Assembly: GCA_002683825.1 (NCBI GenBank)
Contig: NYUD01000059.1
Coordinates: 1-39,461 of the forward strand
Length of the DNA: 39,461 nucleotides
From: Planctomycetota bacterium
Lineage (GTDB): Bacteria; Planctomycetota; UBA1135; GCA-002686595
Direction: 5' to 3'
Part shown: positions 8,059 to 19,907 of the stretch, one piece after another
Numbering within the stretch: the first letter of the stretch is position 1
How the letters are laid out: each line of letters starts with the position of its first letter
Notes under the pieces: model-generated
Seen by the model: the letters and a program-made list of their open reading frames with translations, nothing else
What the model was told of the DNA's origin: nothing
Databases searched by the model: none
Translations under genes and position numbers: made by a program

Positions 8059-10554
8059 CTAGCTGTCCACAGCCGCGGACAACACCGCGCGAAAAAGAAG
8101 CTGGAAGGTGCCGTGGGACCAGCCGCGGTACTGAGGGCGGAAGCCGAACAGGTGGACCTGTCCCCTTCCATGGTCCATCCGAATCCAGGCCGCTTTGCCA
8201 ACGATGGCCTCGGGATTTCGAATCCAACCGGAGAGCAGCACGCGACTCTGGCCATAGCGCAACCACACCTCGGAGGCGTCGGCGTCCTGCTTCGCCGAAT
8301 CCTCGAATTCCCACGCTGCCGAACCTGCGAAGAAGACCGCCATGGAGCGGGGGAGCCCCTGCAGGTGGGGGTTATTCTCCGCGTTCGGCACCGCCCGCAG
8401 AACACTGCCGGGGCAGGAGAAATCCCCCGCGTCCTCGCCGCGGGTGACGTCCCTCAGGGGGAAATCGAAGAGTTCGATCGCCCAGGAGGCGCTTCTGCCC
8501 AGGCAAACGAGCGTCCCGCCGCCGCGCACGAAATCGTCGAGGGCAGCCGTACCCTCGGGCTCCAGGCCGCGAGTGAACTCCGGCGGAACGCTACCCAGAG
8601 AACGCCCGGAATCGAGGGAACGGCCCGAAATGCTCGCGATGATCAGTACGTCGAGAAAGTCGTTCAGCGACCCCGCCCGGATCATCTCGTTGCGCACGGA
8701 CAGGTAGGGAACGTCAAACGTGTCGAGCACGTAGCGCGCCCAGCCCTCGTCCATGCTCCCGCTCCAGGGGGAATAGACCCCGATGCGGGGGAGCTCCTTG
8801 TAGTGCAGACCTTGCGGCTCTGCGCCCTCCTCCACGGGGCTGAGCATCCCCTCGCTGGAAAGGCCCACGCCACGCTCCTGCGCGAGCCATTCGAAGGCTT
8901 TGCGCCACGAGTCGGAGTCGCGACCGTCGAGCTCATCCGACACGCGGTCCTTGCCAAAGCCCGCCAGCGCAGCCGTCGGCGTTTCGACGGGATCGGTGGA
9001 CACCTCGAGCTCGCCCATGACTTCCACCCGGTGCACGCCCATCAAGAGCGGTAGCGTCCAGCCGGCCACGTCGTAGGGCGGATCGCCGTCGGGATAGCGC
9101 TGGACCTCGAAGAGGTCCTTGACGTGTTGGCCGTAGGGCTGGTTGCGGCGAATCACGATCGATCCGCCGGGCCAGCTGCGCCCGTCGGCGCGAAACTCCT
9201 CGCGCGCGACGCCCAGCTCGACGCCCGAAAGCAGCAGCGTGTCGACCAGCCGGCGCACGGCGCCGAGGTCGCGGTTGTCTGCGGGCAGGATCCAGCCCCG
9301 CGGCGCACCGCCGCTCGTCAGCCGGCTGCCGACATCGATGGCTCGTTGGGCGGCGGCGAGGGAATTCTGCAACCACAGCTGCGGCTCGCGCGCGATGCTG
9401 CCCAGGAGTGAACGGGCGAAGGCGTGCTCGTAGTCGATGATGTCGCGGATCCGCCACCACCCCCCGGGCCAGGGGTCGGGAAAGCGATTGGACGGCGCGT
9501 AGCCTTCGATGCCGCGCGGAGCCGAGAGCTGGGACTTCGGAAGGAACACCGGCGAGGCGATATTCACCGAGGCCGCTTCCGTCAGAAGCCCGACGATGTT
9601 GTGACGCACCGGCACGTTGCGATTGCCACCGTTCCACCACATGTCGTAGGTGACACCGGTCGAGACGCCGGTCAGCCCCTCGCGCGTCATGTCGAAGAGC
9701 GCCCGGGTGCCGATCTGGCCGATCCCGGCGATGATCGCGGGATCGAGATTGGGGTTCAGGGGATCGCGGAACGGGGGCACGAAGAAGCGCTCGCGCGAAC
9801 GGCCCTGTTGATGCACGTCCCAGTAGACCTGCGGGCACCATTCGGAATAGAGCAGGCGCGTCACGATCCGCGTCTCGTTCTGCGACAACATGAACCAATC
9901 TCGGTTGTTGTCATGGCCCGCGTAGTACTGATAAAGCCTCAAGAGGCCGCTGCCCTCGTAGGGTGTGCCGACGGTCTCGCGATACCACGACACGACGTGG
10001 TCGAGTCCATCGGGGTTGAGGCACGGAGCGATGAGACACACCATTTCCTCACGCGCGCTCTTGAAGGGCTCATCGTCGCTGGTCGCCAACAGGTGCGCGA
10101 ACTCCATCCCGAACTGCGGCGCCGCGGTCTCGGTCGAGTGCATGCCGATCGAGATGAAGACGAAGGGCTTGGCCCGCGCGAGAAGGGCCTCCTTGTCCTC
10201 CTCATCGAGCCCGCGCGGATCGGCGATCCGGTGCGCGGCTTCCTGCAATCGACCGATCGCGGCCAGATTCTCCCGGCTGGAGATCGCGGCGAGGAGAAAG
10301 TCACGCCCCTCGGTCGTCTCTCCAACTTTTTGGACGCTGACGCGCGAGCTCTGACGGCCGAGCCGTTCGAAGTAGCTCGAGACCTCGCTCCAATCCGCGA
10401 GTTCGAAGTCCGCCCCCAGGGCACGCCCGAGGTGCGCGGCGGGCGTCGTGATCTCCTGTTCTCCATCGACGGGGGCAGGCAGAAGCGAACAGGAAGCCGC
10501 CATCGAGGCGAGAGACGGGGCTAGCAGCCTGAGTAGCAAACGGGATTCCTCCAT
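8059..10554 (-). CDS. M14-family zinc carboxypeptidase-like lipoprotein
   Basis: An exported peptidase. Residues 6-22 form a signal with a lipobox-like end (AASC, Cys22). The M14 domain shows the zinc motif HSTE (His139, Glu142), NPDG (180-183), NNRDW (216-220), the third zinc ligand in DVHQQ (His248) and a catalytic-type Glu326 in LLTEAAS. The C-terminal half (about 430-831) has no recognised catalytic motif. At 831 residues it belongs to the large M14 proteins found in several environmental phyla. The ATG at 10554 lacks an upstream Shine-Dalgarno, whereas GGAGG inside the first codons is correctly spaced for TTG 10539 (codon 6), so translation may start there. It follows the TerC gene by 26 bp on the same strand. 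Confidence 0.88.
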   Translation of the reverse strand: MEESRLLLRLLAPSLASMAASCSLLPAPVDGEQEITTPAAHLGRALGADFELADWSEVSSYFERLGRQSSRVSVQKVGETTEGRDFLLAAISSRENLAAIGRLQEAAHRIADPRGLDEEDKEALLARAKPFVFISIGMHSTETAAPQFGMEFAHLLATSDDEPFKSAREEMVCLIAPCLNPDGLDHVVSWYRETVGTPYEGSGLLRLYQYYAGHDNNRDWFMLSQNETRIVTRLLYSEWCPQVYWDVHQQGRSRERFFVPPFRDPLNPNLDPAIIAGIGQIGTRALFDMTREGLTGVSTGVTYDMWWNGGNRNVPVRHNIVGLLTEAASVNIASPVFLPKSQLSAPRGIEGYAPSNRFPDPWPGGWWRIRDIIDYEHAFARSLLGSIAREPQLWLQNSLAAAQRAIDVGSRLTSGGAPRGWILPADNRDLGAVRRLVDTLLLSGVELGVAREEFRADGRSWPGGSIVIRRNQPYGQHVKDLFEVQRYPDGDPPYDVAGWTLPLLMGVHRVEVMGELEVSTDPVETPTAALAGFGKDRVSDELDGRDSDSWRKAFEWLAQERGVGLSSEGMLSPVEEGAEPQGLHYKELPRIGVYSPWSGSMDEGWARYVLDTFDVPYLSVRNEMIRAGSLNDFLDVLIIASISGRSLDSGRSLGSVPPEFTRGLEPEGTAALDDFVRGGGTLVCLGRSASWAIELFDFPLRDVTRGEDAGDFSCPGSVLRAVPNAENNPHLQGLPRSMAVFFAGSAAWEFEDSAKQDADASEVWLRYGQSRVLLSGWIRNPEAIVGKAAWIRMDHGRGQVHLFGFRPQYRGWSHGTFQLLFRAVLSAAVDS

Positions 10555-10580
10555 CCACGAGCGGTTGCGGAGGCGGAATC

Positions 10581-11309
<729 letters not shown>

Positions 11310-11350
11310 GGCGGTAAGGTGTCGTGCCGCCTCGACAATTGCCAGGTGTT

Positions 11351-14300
11351 TCAGGAAGCGGGTGCAGGCAGCGGATCGACGCGCCCGCGCGTCCGGGCGA
11401 ACGTCTCCCGCACGTCCTCACCCAGGGAGAGCAGGACCGGCACGAGGATCAGCGTGAACACGGTGGAAAAGAAGAGTCCCCCGACGATCACCGCTCCCAG
11501 GCCCTGATAGAGCTCGGCCCCCGCCCCGCCACCGACAGCCAGGGGCAACATCCCCACCACCGTCGTCGTGACGCTCATCAGGATGGGCCTCAGTCGGGTG
11601 CGTGCAGCATCCGCCAAGGCCTTGCGACGCGAAACACCCTGCGCCTCGAAATTGTTCCTCTGGTGAACGATGAGAATCGCATTGTTGACCACGAGTCCGG
11701 CCAGGATTACGAAGCCCAGCATCGAGATGACGTCGAAGGCCGCATCGCCCGGCGAAAGTTCCGCTGCGACGCGGATCCCCACCAGTCCGCCGGAGAGAGC
11801 CAGCGGAACGGTGGCGAGGATCACGAAGGGTGAAAGCCAGCTGCGAAAGAGCGCCACGAGCAGGAGATAGATGATCAGGATCGACAGTCCGAAGCCCGAT
11901 GACAGGGCCCCCAGGGTGGTTCGCAACGCATCCGCCGAACCGCCGACGCGCAGGCTGTAGGCTGGGCCCAATTCGGCCAGAAGGCCTGGAAAAATGTCGT
12001 TCTCGACCCGATCGACGACTTCCTCGAGGGGCGCGTCCTGCGCGATGTTCACGGTAAAGAGCGCGTTGCGTTGGCGCTCGAGGCGGCGGATCGACTGCGG
12101 TCCCACCGTGCGTCGAACGCCGGCCACATCGCCCAGGGACACGACCTTGTTCGCTCGCGTCAGGAAACGAAGCCCGGCGAGGTCCTCCCGGGACTGGACC
12201 CGCGACTGCGGCGCAACGACGTTCAAATCGACCTCGCGCCCCCCGTCGACCATCTCGGTGATACGGCGTCCGGCGACGAGCGCTTCGACGATCCGTCCGA
12301 CCTCGGCCACGTCCAGATCGAGGTCCTTGGCACGCACCTCGTCGACGGTGATGCGCAGCTCGGGCTGACCGCTGACCAACGAACTGCGAACGCTCGTGAC
12401 GCCGGGCGTCGCCCGCAAACGCCCCTCGAGGTCCCGCGCGGTTTCTTCCAAGAGAGCCAGGTCAGGTCCGGACAGCTCGACTTCGAACTGCTTGCCGGGA
12501 TTCTCGAACAGCGACGATCGGACGGGCACGATGGAGCGAAAACCCGCGGTCGTCATGGCGGGTCCGAACATACGCTGGTGAAACTCCGCCAGCGTGTCGC
12601 CATCGCCGTATTCGCCCTTGAGGATCACTCCCCCGCCGTTGAAGCCGCCGGATACGGTGAACGCGCGCTCGGTTTCGGGCTGCGAGAGGATCCATTCCTC
12701 GAGTGGACGGAGGTTCTCGGCGATCGCCTCGGGACGGGTCCCGGGAATCGGATCACTGAAGAACATGACCAGGTTTCGGTTGCCCGTCGGCAGGTATTCG
12801 GCCGCGGGGGCGAGCTTGAAACTCGCGCAGGACAGCGCCGCGACGAGGGCACAGAAACCGATCTTGGCCGGCGCGGAACCGGGACGGCGGGCCTCGAGGC
12901 CGGTACAGAAACGCCCGTAGGCCCGCTCCACAAGACCCTTGCGACGGGGGACGAAATTCCCCCCTCCCCTGAAGAGCAAGGTCGAAAGCACCGGCACCAC
13001 GGTCAGCGCGGCGACGAGCGAAAAGGCTACCGCAGCGGAGATCGCGATGGCGATGTCGGTGAACAGCTGGCTGGCTTCGTCCGCTTCCAAGAGGATCGGA
13101 ACGAAGACCGCGACGGTCGTCAGGGTCGATGCCAAGACGCCTCCCCACACCTCGCGCCCGCCGTCGACGGCCGCCCGGATCCTGCCCTTGCCTTGTTCGA
13201 GGTGGCGGAAGATGTTCTCCAGGACAACGACAGCGTTGTCGACCACCATGCCGCTGGCAAAGGCCAATCCGGCCAGGCTGATGACGTTCAACGTGCGGTC
13301 GGCGGCCGAAAGCACGAGAAAGACCGAAACCAACGAGATCGGAATCGTGACCGCGGCGATGATGACCGACCTGAAACTGCGTAGAAAGAAAAGCAACACC
13401 AGCGTGGCCAGAACGGCGCCGAAGAGAAGGTTCTGACGCACAAAGCCCATCGCCTGCTCGATGTAGGTCGTCTCCTTGTAGACCGCATACAATTCGACGT
13501 CCAGGTTGCGAACTTCGAAGTCGCGGTTGATCTCTTCGATGACCTCATCGATGTCGGCGATCAGATCGACAACGTTGGCACCGGCCTGGCGGCGCACCCC
13601 CATGCCGACCGCCTCGATGCCGTTCATGTGCACGAATCCCGACTTCTCCCGATAGCCATCGAAGATCGTGGCGACATCCGACAGGCGGACCGAGCCCGCT
13701 GCCAGCTCCTTGACGATGATGTCGCCGAGGTCGGCGGCCTCGATGGCACGACCGACGGTTCGAACGATCGGCTGGCGCCCTGAGGTTTCTACCGTCCCCC
13801 CGCGCACGTTGAGATTGGCGCCTCGGATCGAATCGAAAACCTCGTCGAAGGTGACCCCGCGCGCGATCAGGAGCTCGGGATCGATCTGAATCTTCACTTC
13901 CCGCGGAGATCCTCCCACCACGAACAGCGAGGAGACCCCGGGCACGCGTTCAATCCTGGATTCGACCTCATCTTCGATCAGGCGCCGCAGCCGGTTGACC
14001 TCGTAGCGCGATCGCACCATGACCCAGTTGATGACCTCGTTGTCGCGCGCACTTGAGATCGCGACGATGGGCTCATCCGCTTCCTCGGGCAGGCTCGGAA
14101 CCTGATTCAGCTTGTTGATGACGTCGACGATCCCGGCGCGCGTATCGAAGCCGTAGTCGAATTCGAGCAGGATCGAACTCCCGCCCTGGGCGGAGGTGCT
14201 GGTCATCTCGGAGAGGCCCTCGACGTTCTGGAGGACCTCCTCCAGCTCGCGTGTGACCTGCTCCTCGACCTCCTGTGCACTCGCACCGCGGTAGGTCGTG

Positions 14301-14443
14301 TTGACCGAGATGCGCGGCAGATCGACGATCGGCTTGAGCTGGACCGGAATGCGGTCGAAGGCGATCACGCTGAAAAGCACGACGAGAATGACACCAACGG
14401 CGACCGTGTAGGGGCGCGAAACGACGGCCTGAATGGGGTTCAC
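11351..14443 (-). CDS. RND-family efflux pump, inner-membrane permease
   Basis: A 1030-residue proton-driven pump with the full RND architecture: TM1 at the N terminus, a large periplasmic loop (about 35-335), TM2-TM6, a second loop (about 550-860) and TM8-TM12. The TM4 motif reads GMVVDNAVVVLENI, so the first of the two Asp found in AcrB-type pumps is kept and the second is Asn, as in many HAE1-type homologues. Its ATG overlaps the adaptor stop by four bases (ATGA), showing translational coupling. No TolC-like outer-membrane factor is in the window. Likely substrates are drugs, lipids or other small amphiphiles; the sequence does not decide. Confidence 0.93.
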   Translation of the reverse strand: MNPIQAVVSRPYTVAVGVILVVLFSVIAFDRIPVQLKPIVDLPRISVNTTYRGASAQEVEEQVTRELEEVLQNVEGLSEMTSTSAQGGSSILLEFDYGFDTRAGIVDVINKLNQVPSLPEEADEPIVAISSARDNEVINWVMVRSRYEVNRLRRLIEDEVESRIERVPGVSSLFVVGGSPREVKIQIDPELLIARGVTFDEVFDSIRGANLNVRGGTVETSGRQPIVRTVGRAIEAADLGDIIVKELAAGSVRLSDVATIFDGYREKSGFVHMNGIEAVGMGVRRQAGANVVDLIADIDEVIEEINRDFEVRNLDVELYAVYKETTYIEQAMGFVRQNLLFGAVLATLVLLFFLRSFRSVIIAAVTIPISLVSVFLVLSAADRTLNVISLAGLAFASGMVVDNAVVVLENIFRHLEQGKGRIRAAVDGGREVWGGVLASTLTTVAVFVPILLEADEASQLFTDIAIAISAAVAFSLVAALTVVPVLSTLLFRGGGNFVPRRKGLVERAYGRFCTGLEARRPGSAPAKIGFCALVAALSCASFKLAPAAEYLPTGNRNLVMFFSDPIPGTRPEAIAENLRPLEEWILSQPETERAFTVSGGFNGGGVILKGEYGDGDTLAEFHQRMFGPAMTTAGFRSIVPVRSSLFENPGKQFEVELSGPDLALLEETARDLEGRLRATPGVTSVRSSLVSGQPELRITVDEVRAKDLDLDVAEVGRIVEALVAGRRITEMVDGGREVDLNVVAPQSRVQSREDLAGLRFLTRANKVVSLGDVAGVRRTVGPQSIRRLERQRNALFTVNIAQDAPLEEVVDRVENDIFPGLLAELGPAYSLRVGGSADALRTTLGALSSGFGLSILIIYLLLVALFRSWLSPFVILATVPLALSGGLVGIRVAAELSPGDAAFDVISMLGFVILAGLVVNNAILIVHQRNNFEAQGVSRRKALADAARTRLRPILMSVTTTVVGMLPLAVGGGAGAELYQGLGAVIVGGLFFSTVFTLILVPVLLSLGEDVRETFARTRGRVDPLPAPAS

Positions 14444-15792
14444 TCGCTCGCCTTTCGGCCGTGCGTGGCTCCTTCTTCTCCGGGGGGGCCTTGCGGCTTT
14501 GCTCCGCGCGGCAAGAGCGGTGCTCCGGGAAAGGCATTGTCAGCCCCCACGAGGCAAATCGCATCCCCTTCGTAGAGCGGGGCAGCGAGCGCTTCGACGG
14601 CGCACCGATCCTGCGCTTCCGCCACGATGCGCACGGCCACGAATTCCGCGGTCAGGGACGGATGTCCCCCTGCGCCGGATTCGCTCCTGGCTCGCACGAG
14701 GTGCATCCCGCGCTCCGAGGCCATGATGGCGTCACTCGGAACGCACAAGACGTCAACTAGCGGCTCGAAGAAGAGCAGCGCATTGCAGAAGAGTCCGGGC
14801 CGCAAGCCGGCCTGGTTCGCCTCCTTCGCGCTGAGACGCGCGATCGCGCGGAAGCTGCGGGCCAGCTCGTCGGCCGCTTGAATCGTGGCATCGAGTTCCG
14901 TCTCGAACGCGTTGTCCTCGTCGCCGGGAATGGAGAGTCGCACACGGCCTCCGCGGGACAGTCGCGGGGCGAAGCGGCCGGGAATCTCCAGGTGCACCTC
15001 GAGGTTCTCCAGATCCACCAGCTCGAAGACTCCCTCGCCGCTGGAAACATGGGCGCCCACCGAAATCTGCCGTAGAACGATCGCCCCCGACCAGGGGGCC
15101 TTGAGCTCGGTCTTCTCGAGGTTGTGCTGCGCGGCGGCAACTCGAGCCTGCCTCTCGTCGACGCGGGCGCGTGCGATGGCCAGGTTCTCCACGCGTGTTC
15201 CAGCCACCGCGCGGGCGTAGGTCTGTTCGGCAGCGACGCGACGCTTGTCTGCGGCGCGGTGCTGCATGCGCAGGACATCCTGCTCGGACTCCGAAAGAAT
15301 GCGCTCATCGAGGAGTTTCTGGCCCCGCTCGACCTCGTGGATGGCGAGATCGGACTCGGCCTGGGCGGCCTCAAGAACCGCCTTGAGGCGCTGCTTTTCC
15401 TCTTCCCGTTCACCGGCCTGAAGGAGTTCGAGTTCGCGTTCGGCCAACCGCAGCGCAGCCTGGGTGGCTGCCAGTGCGTGGCGCTCGTCGCCGGCGGAGA
15501 GAGTCGCCAGCACCGCCCCCTTCTCGACACGGTCGGCCTCGTCCACCTTCAAGCTCTCGACCAACCCCTCCGTTTCGAAGGACAGCACCGCACGCCGGGC
15601 GGCGCGCACGTTGCCCGTCAGTTCGGCGACAGGTTGCAACGTATCGCGCTCCACGTGGGTCAACGTCACAGGCAGGACGAAGCGAAAGCCACTGTCCGCC
15701 TCCGCCGCCATGGGGACGGGCCGTTGCAGCCACCATATGGACGTGAGCAGTGCCGCAATGCCCAGGCCCGCCGTCATCCAACCTCGTTTCAT
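14440..15792 (-). CDS. RND efflux periplasmic adaptor (membrane fusion protein, HlyD/AcrA-like)
   Basis: Links the RND permease to an outer-membrane channel. After an N-terminal anchor (LGIAALLTSIWWLQ) come a first lipoyl half (FETEGLVESLKVDEADRVEKGAVLATL), a long alpha-hairpin rich in Ala/Glu/Arg (about 105-220), the second lipoyl half (LKAPWSGAIVLRQISVGAHVSSGEGVFEL) and beta-barrel/MP domains. The length of 450 residues is slightly long because of a Pro/Gly-rich C-terminal tail. The ATG follows GGAG at six bases, with AAAGGAG further up. It is the first gene of the coupled pair with the permease. Confidence 0.92.
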   Translation of the reverse strand: MKRGWMTAGLGIAALLTSIWWLQRPVPMAAEADSGFRFVLPVTLTHVERDTLQPVAELTGNVRAARRAVLSFETEGLVESLKVDEADRVEKGAVLATLSAGDERHALAATQAALRLAERELELLQAGEREEEKQRLKAVLEAAQAESDLAIHEVERGQKLLDERILSESEQDVLRMQHRAADKRRVAAEQTYARAVAGTRVENLAIARARVDERQARVAAAQHNLEKTELKAPWSGAIVLRQISVGAHVSSGEGVFELVDLENLEVHLEIPGRFAPRLSRGGRVRLSIPGDEDNAFETELDATIQAADELARSFRAIARLSAKEANQAGLRPGLFCNALLFFEPLVDVLCVPSDAIMASERGMHLVRARSESGAGGHPSLTAEFVAVRIVAEAQDRCAVEALAAPLYEGDAICLVGADNAFPGAPLLPRGAKPQGPPGEEGATHGRKASE

Positions 15793-15830
15793 ACTTTTCT
15801 CCAGCTCCTTTGCGGAATCCCGAACCGATC

Positions 15831-15859
15831 ATGTTCCTCCCCTCCCGCAAGTGCGTCAA
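15831..15859 (-). promoter_or_regulatory. Promoter candidate for the RND operon
   Basis: On the minus strand TTGACG (15859-15854), a 17-base spacer, then GAACAT (15836-15831), about 40 bases before the adaptor ATG. The -35 match is good (5/6) and the -10 weak (3/6). The 254-bp intergenic region is divergent with the MauE-thioredoxin gene and holds no other recognisable feature. Confidence 0.35.
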
Positions 15860-16046
15860 GAAGGCATCGAAAGCGTACCTCGTACTCGATTTTTACTTCC
15901 GCGAGAGGAGCTTGGCGATCTCGTCCGAGCCGGCTCGCTACCGACCGAAGTAGCCCGTATCCTTCCCGGACCCATCGGGTTTGAGGCCGCAAGCAAGAAC
16001 CGGGTTGGCGACATCACACACCGGGTCTCTCCCCGGAATTCTCCCC

Positions 16047-16985
16047 ATGGACAGTGAATCAACGAACCGCTTTGCCCCATGGATGGTCCGGCTGGTCGCC
16101 CTCTGGCTCCTGACCGGCGCCTTCTTCAAGCTGTTCGTGGGAACGCCGAACGATTTGCCGCCGGTCGTGCGCGACCTGCCGCTCGAGGCAGGGTTGACCT
16201 ACAACCTGGCCATCTCGATCGAACTGTCCCTCGGCTTCTGCGCTCTGGTCAAACCCAGCTGGGCCTGGTTTCTTCTGTGCGGTGTCCTCTTGACCTTCGA
16301 CGGGGTCCTGATCACACAGCTAGCGGCCGGAGATGCGAACTGCGGCTGCTTCGGGTCGAAGATCACGATGCCGCCGTGGTTGATGCTGACGATCGACAGC
16401 GTGCTCCTGTGCGGGCTGGTGATCTCGCGGCCCTGGCGAGGAATGCCCCGGGGACTCCCCGTCTCCGTTCCGGTTCTCACGATCGCGATCGGTCTGGCGA
16501 TGCCGTGGTTCCTGGACCGCCAGATCACCACAGGCGAGATCACCTCGGACGGTGAAACCCTGGGCGCTTCGAATGCGTGGATCCTCCTGGATATCGAGGA
16601 CTGGATCGGTCGGGAGATCTTCGACACCCCCCTGGCCGAGGCTCCCCTGAGCGACCACATCGACGTGGATTCGCTTCTGCCGGAAGGACTCTGGGTCTTC
16701 TGGCGCCAGACCTGCGACCACTGCGCCGAACACCTGGCCCAGCTTGCGGTGCAGGAGGTCGGCGAGCGGATCGTCACCCTGATTCAGTTGCGGGAGCCCC
16801 ACGACACCGAAGGCAACCGCGTAGTTCACCTCCTTCCGACGGGCGGATTCGTGCAGAGCGTCGCATTGCCCGAGTCGATTCAGTACGTCATTCAAACGCC
16901 CGCCGAGATGCTCCTGGAGAATGGAAAGATCGTCGGCGCCAAGGAAGCCACATCGCCGGACGATCCGGTGCAACGCACTCGATAG
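16047..16985 (+). CDS. MauE/DoxX-like membrane protein fused to a thioredoxin-like domain
   Basis: Five hydrophobic segments (about 13-31, 50-67, 71-92, 109-127, 138-156) form a MauE-like unit carrying the family motif NCGCFG (98-103, Cys99 and Cys101). After a linker, residues about 205-300 look like a thioredoxin fold with a redox CxxC, Cys223-Asp-His-Cys226, preceded by WVFWRQT as in thioredoxins. MauE is needed for methylamine dehydrogenase maturation (disulfide formation). By inference the fusion passes electrons between a membrane carrier and extracytoplasmic thiols, like VKOR-thioredoxin fusions. An in-frame TTG at 15981 would add 22 residues; ATG 16047 gives a sensible N terminus. No methylamine dehydrogenase genes are nearby. 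Confidence 0.75.
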   Translation: MDSESTNRFAPWMVRLVALWLLTGAFFKLFVGTPNDLPPVVRDLPLEAGLTYNLAISIELSLGFCALVKPSWAWFLLCGVLLTFDGVLITQLAAGDANCGCFGSKITMPPWLMLTIDSVLLCGLVISRPWRGMPRGLPVSVPVLTIAIGLAMPWFLDRQITTGEITSDGETLGASNAWILLDIEDWIGREIFDTPLAEAPLSDHIDVDSLLPEGLWVFWRQTCDHCAEHLAQLAVQEVGERIVTLIQLREPHDTEGNRVVHLLPTGGFVQSVALPESIQYVIQTPAEMLLENGKIVGAKEATSPDDPVQRTR

Positions 16986-17180
16986 CACCCCTACCCGAGA
17001 CACCCTTTCTTCGTTGGCGAGAGGACCACCGGTTCTCTATCGCCAAGCACTTCGCCGAAAGGGGAAAGTGATGGGCGGATTGCCAGGAAAGCTGCTCGAC
17101 AACTTTCTAAGAGCGGACGATTTGCGTTTAATAATCGCTCGTTTCGTTTTTGAAATAGATACACCGTCCAGGAGAGATCG

Positions 17181-18578
<1,398 letters not shown>

Positions 18579-18659
18579 ACGGGTAGATGGTGCGCCGCCC
18601 CGGACCTCTTCGGGACGGTGATTCCTGCGCCAAGGCCTTGTTCGTATCCTTTCCGGGCC

Positions 18660-19874
18660 ATGGCGCATACCCGCCGATACGACATCGTCGCCTGGGGGGC
18701 GAGCGGATACACCGGGCGACTGGTGGCGGCGGAGCTCCTCGCCCGCTTCGGACCCGGCGATTCCGGCGGCGTCCGCTGGGCACTGGGGGGGCGATCTGAA
18801 TCGAAACTCGCTTCGGTGTCATCGGCACTCGGGGTCGAGTTGCCGCTCGCCATCGCGAACTCGTCCGATCCCGAATCACTGGCCGCGCTGGCCGCGTCGA
18901 CCCGCGTCGTACTGTCGACGGTAGGACCTTTTTGGCGGCACGGGTCCTCCCTCGTTGCAGCGTGCGTCTCTTCCGGCACCGACTACTGCGACGTCACGGG
19001 CGAAGGCCCGTGGGTGCGCTCGATGATCGACGCACACGATGCCTCGGCGCGCGAAGCCTCGTTACGCATCGTCTCGATGTGCGGCTACGATTCGGTGCCC
19101 TCCGACCTCTTGTGCCGCTTGTTGCAGGATGCCGTCTTCGCTCGGACCGGCGCCTACGCCACCTCGGTCGAAGGACTCGTCGGCCCGATCCACGGCTCGT
19201 TCAGCGGCGGCACGATCGAAACGATGATCTCGATGATGCGCGAGGCCGGGCGCGACGCGCAGTTGCGTAGGCGCTTGCGCGACCCGCTTGTTCTGTGTCC
19301 GGATCGCGACCCCTCCCAGCGGGTGCCGCGGTCGGATCCTGTGAGCCTTCGCCAAGTGGCCGGCGGCTGGACCGGCCCCTTCATCATGGGCGGCATCAAC
19401 GGCTCGGTGATCCAGCGGACGAACAGTCTGCTCGGCCTCCCGTGGGGGCCCGCCTTCGCCTACCGCGAGTCGACGTGGTGCGGGCGCGGCGTCTCCGGCT
19501 GGATCCGCGCCCTCGGTGTTCTCTCCCTGACCTCCGGGCTCTTCGCCGGCCTGATATTCCCGCCCACGCGCTGGCTCTTGCGCAGGACGATCCTGCCGGC
19601 ACCGGGTTCAGGGCCGAGCGCCGCGGCTCGCGCGCGCGGCCACTTCCGCCAGCGCGCGCTCGACCCCGCTTCCGGGACCTGCGCGACGATCTCCGCCGGA
19701 TTCGACCCCGGCTATACCGCGACCGCTCGGATGCTCGTCGCGTGTGGTTCTTGCCTGATCGAAGACCGCGCATCACTTCCCGATATCTGTGGTGTGGTAA
19801 CACCCGGGGCTGCGTTCGGGCCGCTGCTGGTTCCCCGGCTCGAAGAACGCGAGTTCTCGATTTCGGTGGCGTAG
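18660..19874 (+). CDS. Saccharopine dehydrogenase-like / trans-acting enoyl reductase-like protein
   Basis: The N terminus has a Rossmann NAD(P)-binding motif, VAWGASGYTGRLVA, with Gly13, Gly16 and Gly19. Next come LGGRSESKL, STVGPFWRHG and SGTDYCDVTGE, all typical of the saccharopine dehydrogenase-like oxidoreductases that include mycobacterial trans-acting enoyl reductases. A short hydrophobic stretch (SLTSGLFAGLIFPPTRWLL) may contact the membrane, and the C terminus reads DICGVVTPGAAFG as in this subgroup. The length of 404 residues fits. ATG 18660 aligns with the family start; an in-frame start at 18618 has no family support. Substrate unknown, with lipid or isoprenoid reduction plausible. 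It follows gadB by 81 bp. Confidence 0.8.
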   Translation: MAHTRRYDIVAWGASGYTGRLVAAELLARFGPGDSGGVRWALGGRSESKLASVSSALGVELPLAIANSSDPESLAALAASTRVVLSTVGPFWRHGSSLVAACVSSGTDYCDVTGEGPWVRSMIDAHDASAREASLRIVSMCGYDSVPSDLLCRLLQDAVFARTGAYATSVEGLVGPIHGSFSGGTIETMISMMREAGRDAQLRRRLRDPLVLCPDRDPSQRVPRSDPVSLRQVAGGWTGPFIMGGINGSVIQRTNSLLGLPWGPAFAYRESTWCGRGVSGWIRALGVLSLTSGLFAGLIFPPTRWLLRRTILPAPGSGPSAAARARGHFRQRALDPASGTCATISAGFDPGYTATARMLVACGSCLIEDRASLPDICGVVTPGAAFGPLLVPRLEEREFSISVA

Positions 19875-19907
19875 TGTCGCAGACTCCTGAAACGCCTGGA
19901 GGTGTCG

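Noticed and set aside
12071..13384. 437-codon plus-strand open frame
   Set aside because: It is antisense to the RND permease.
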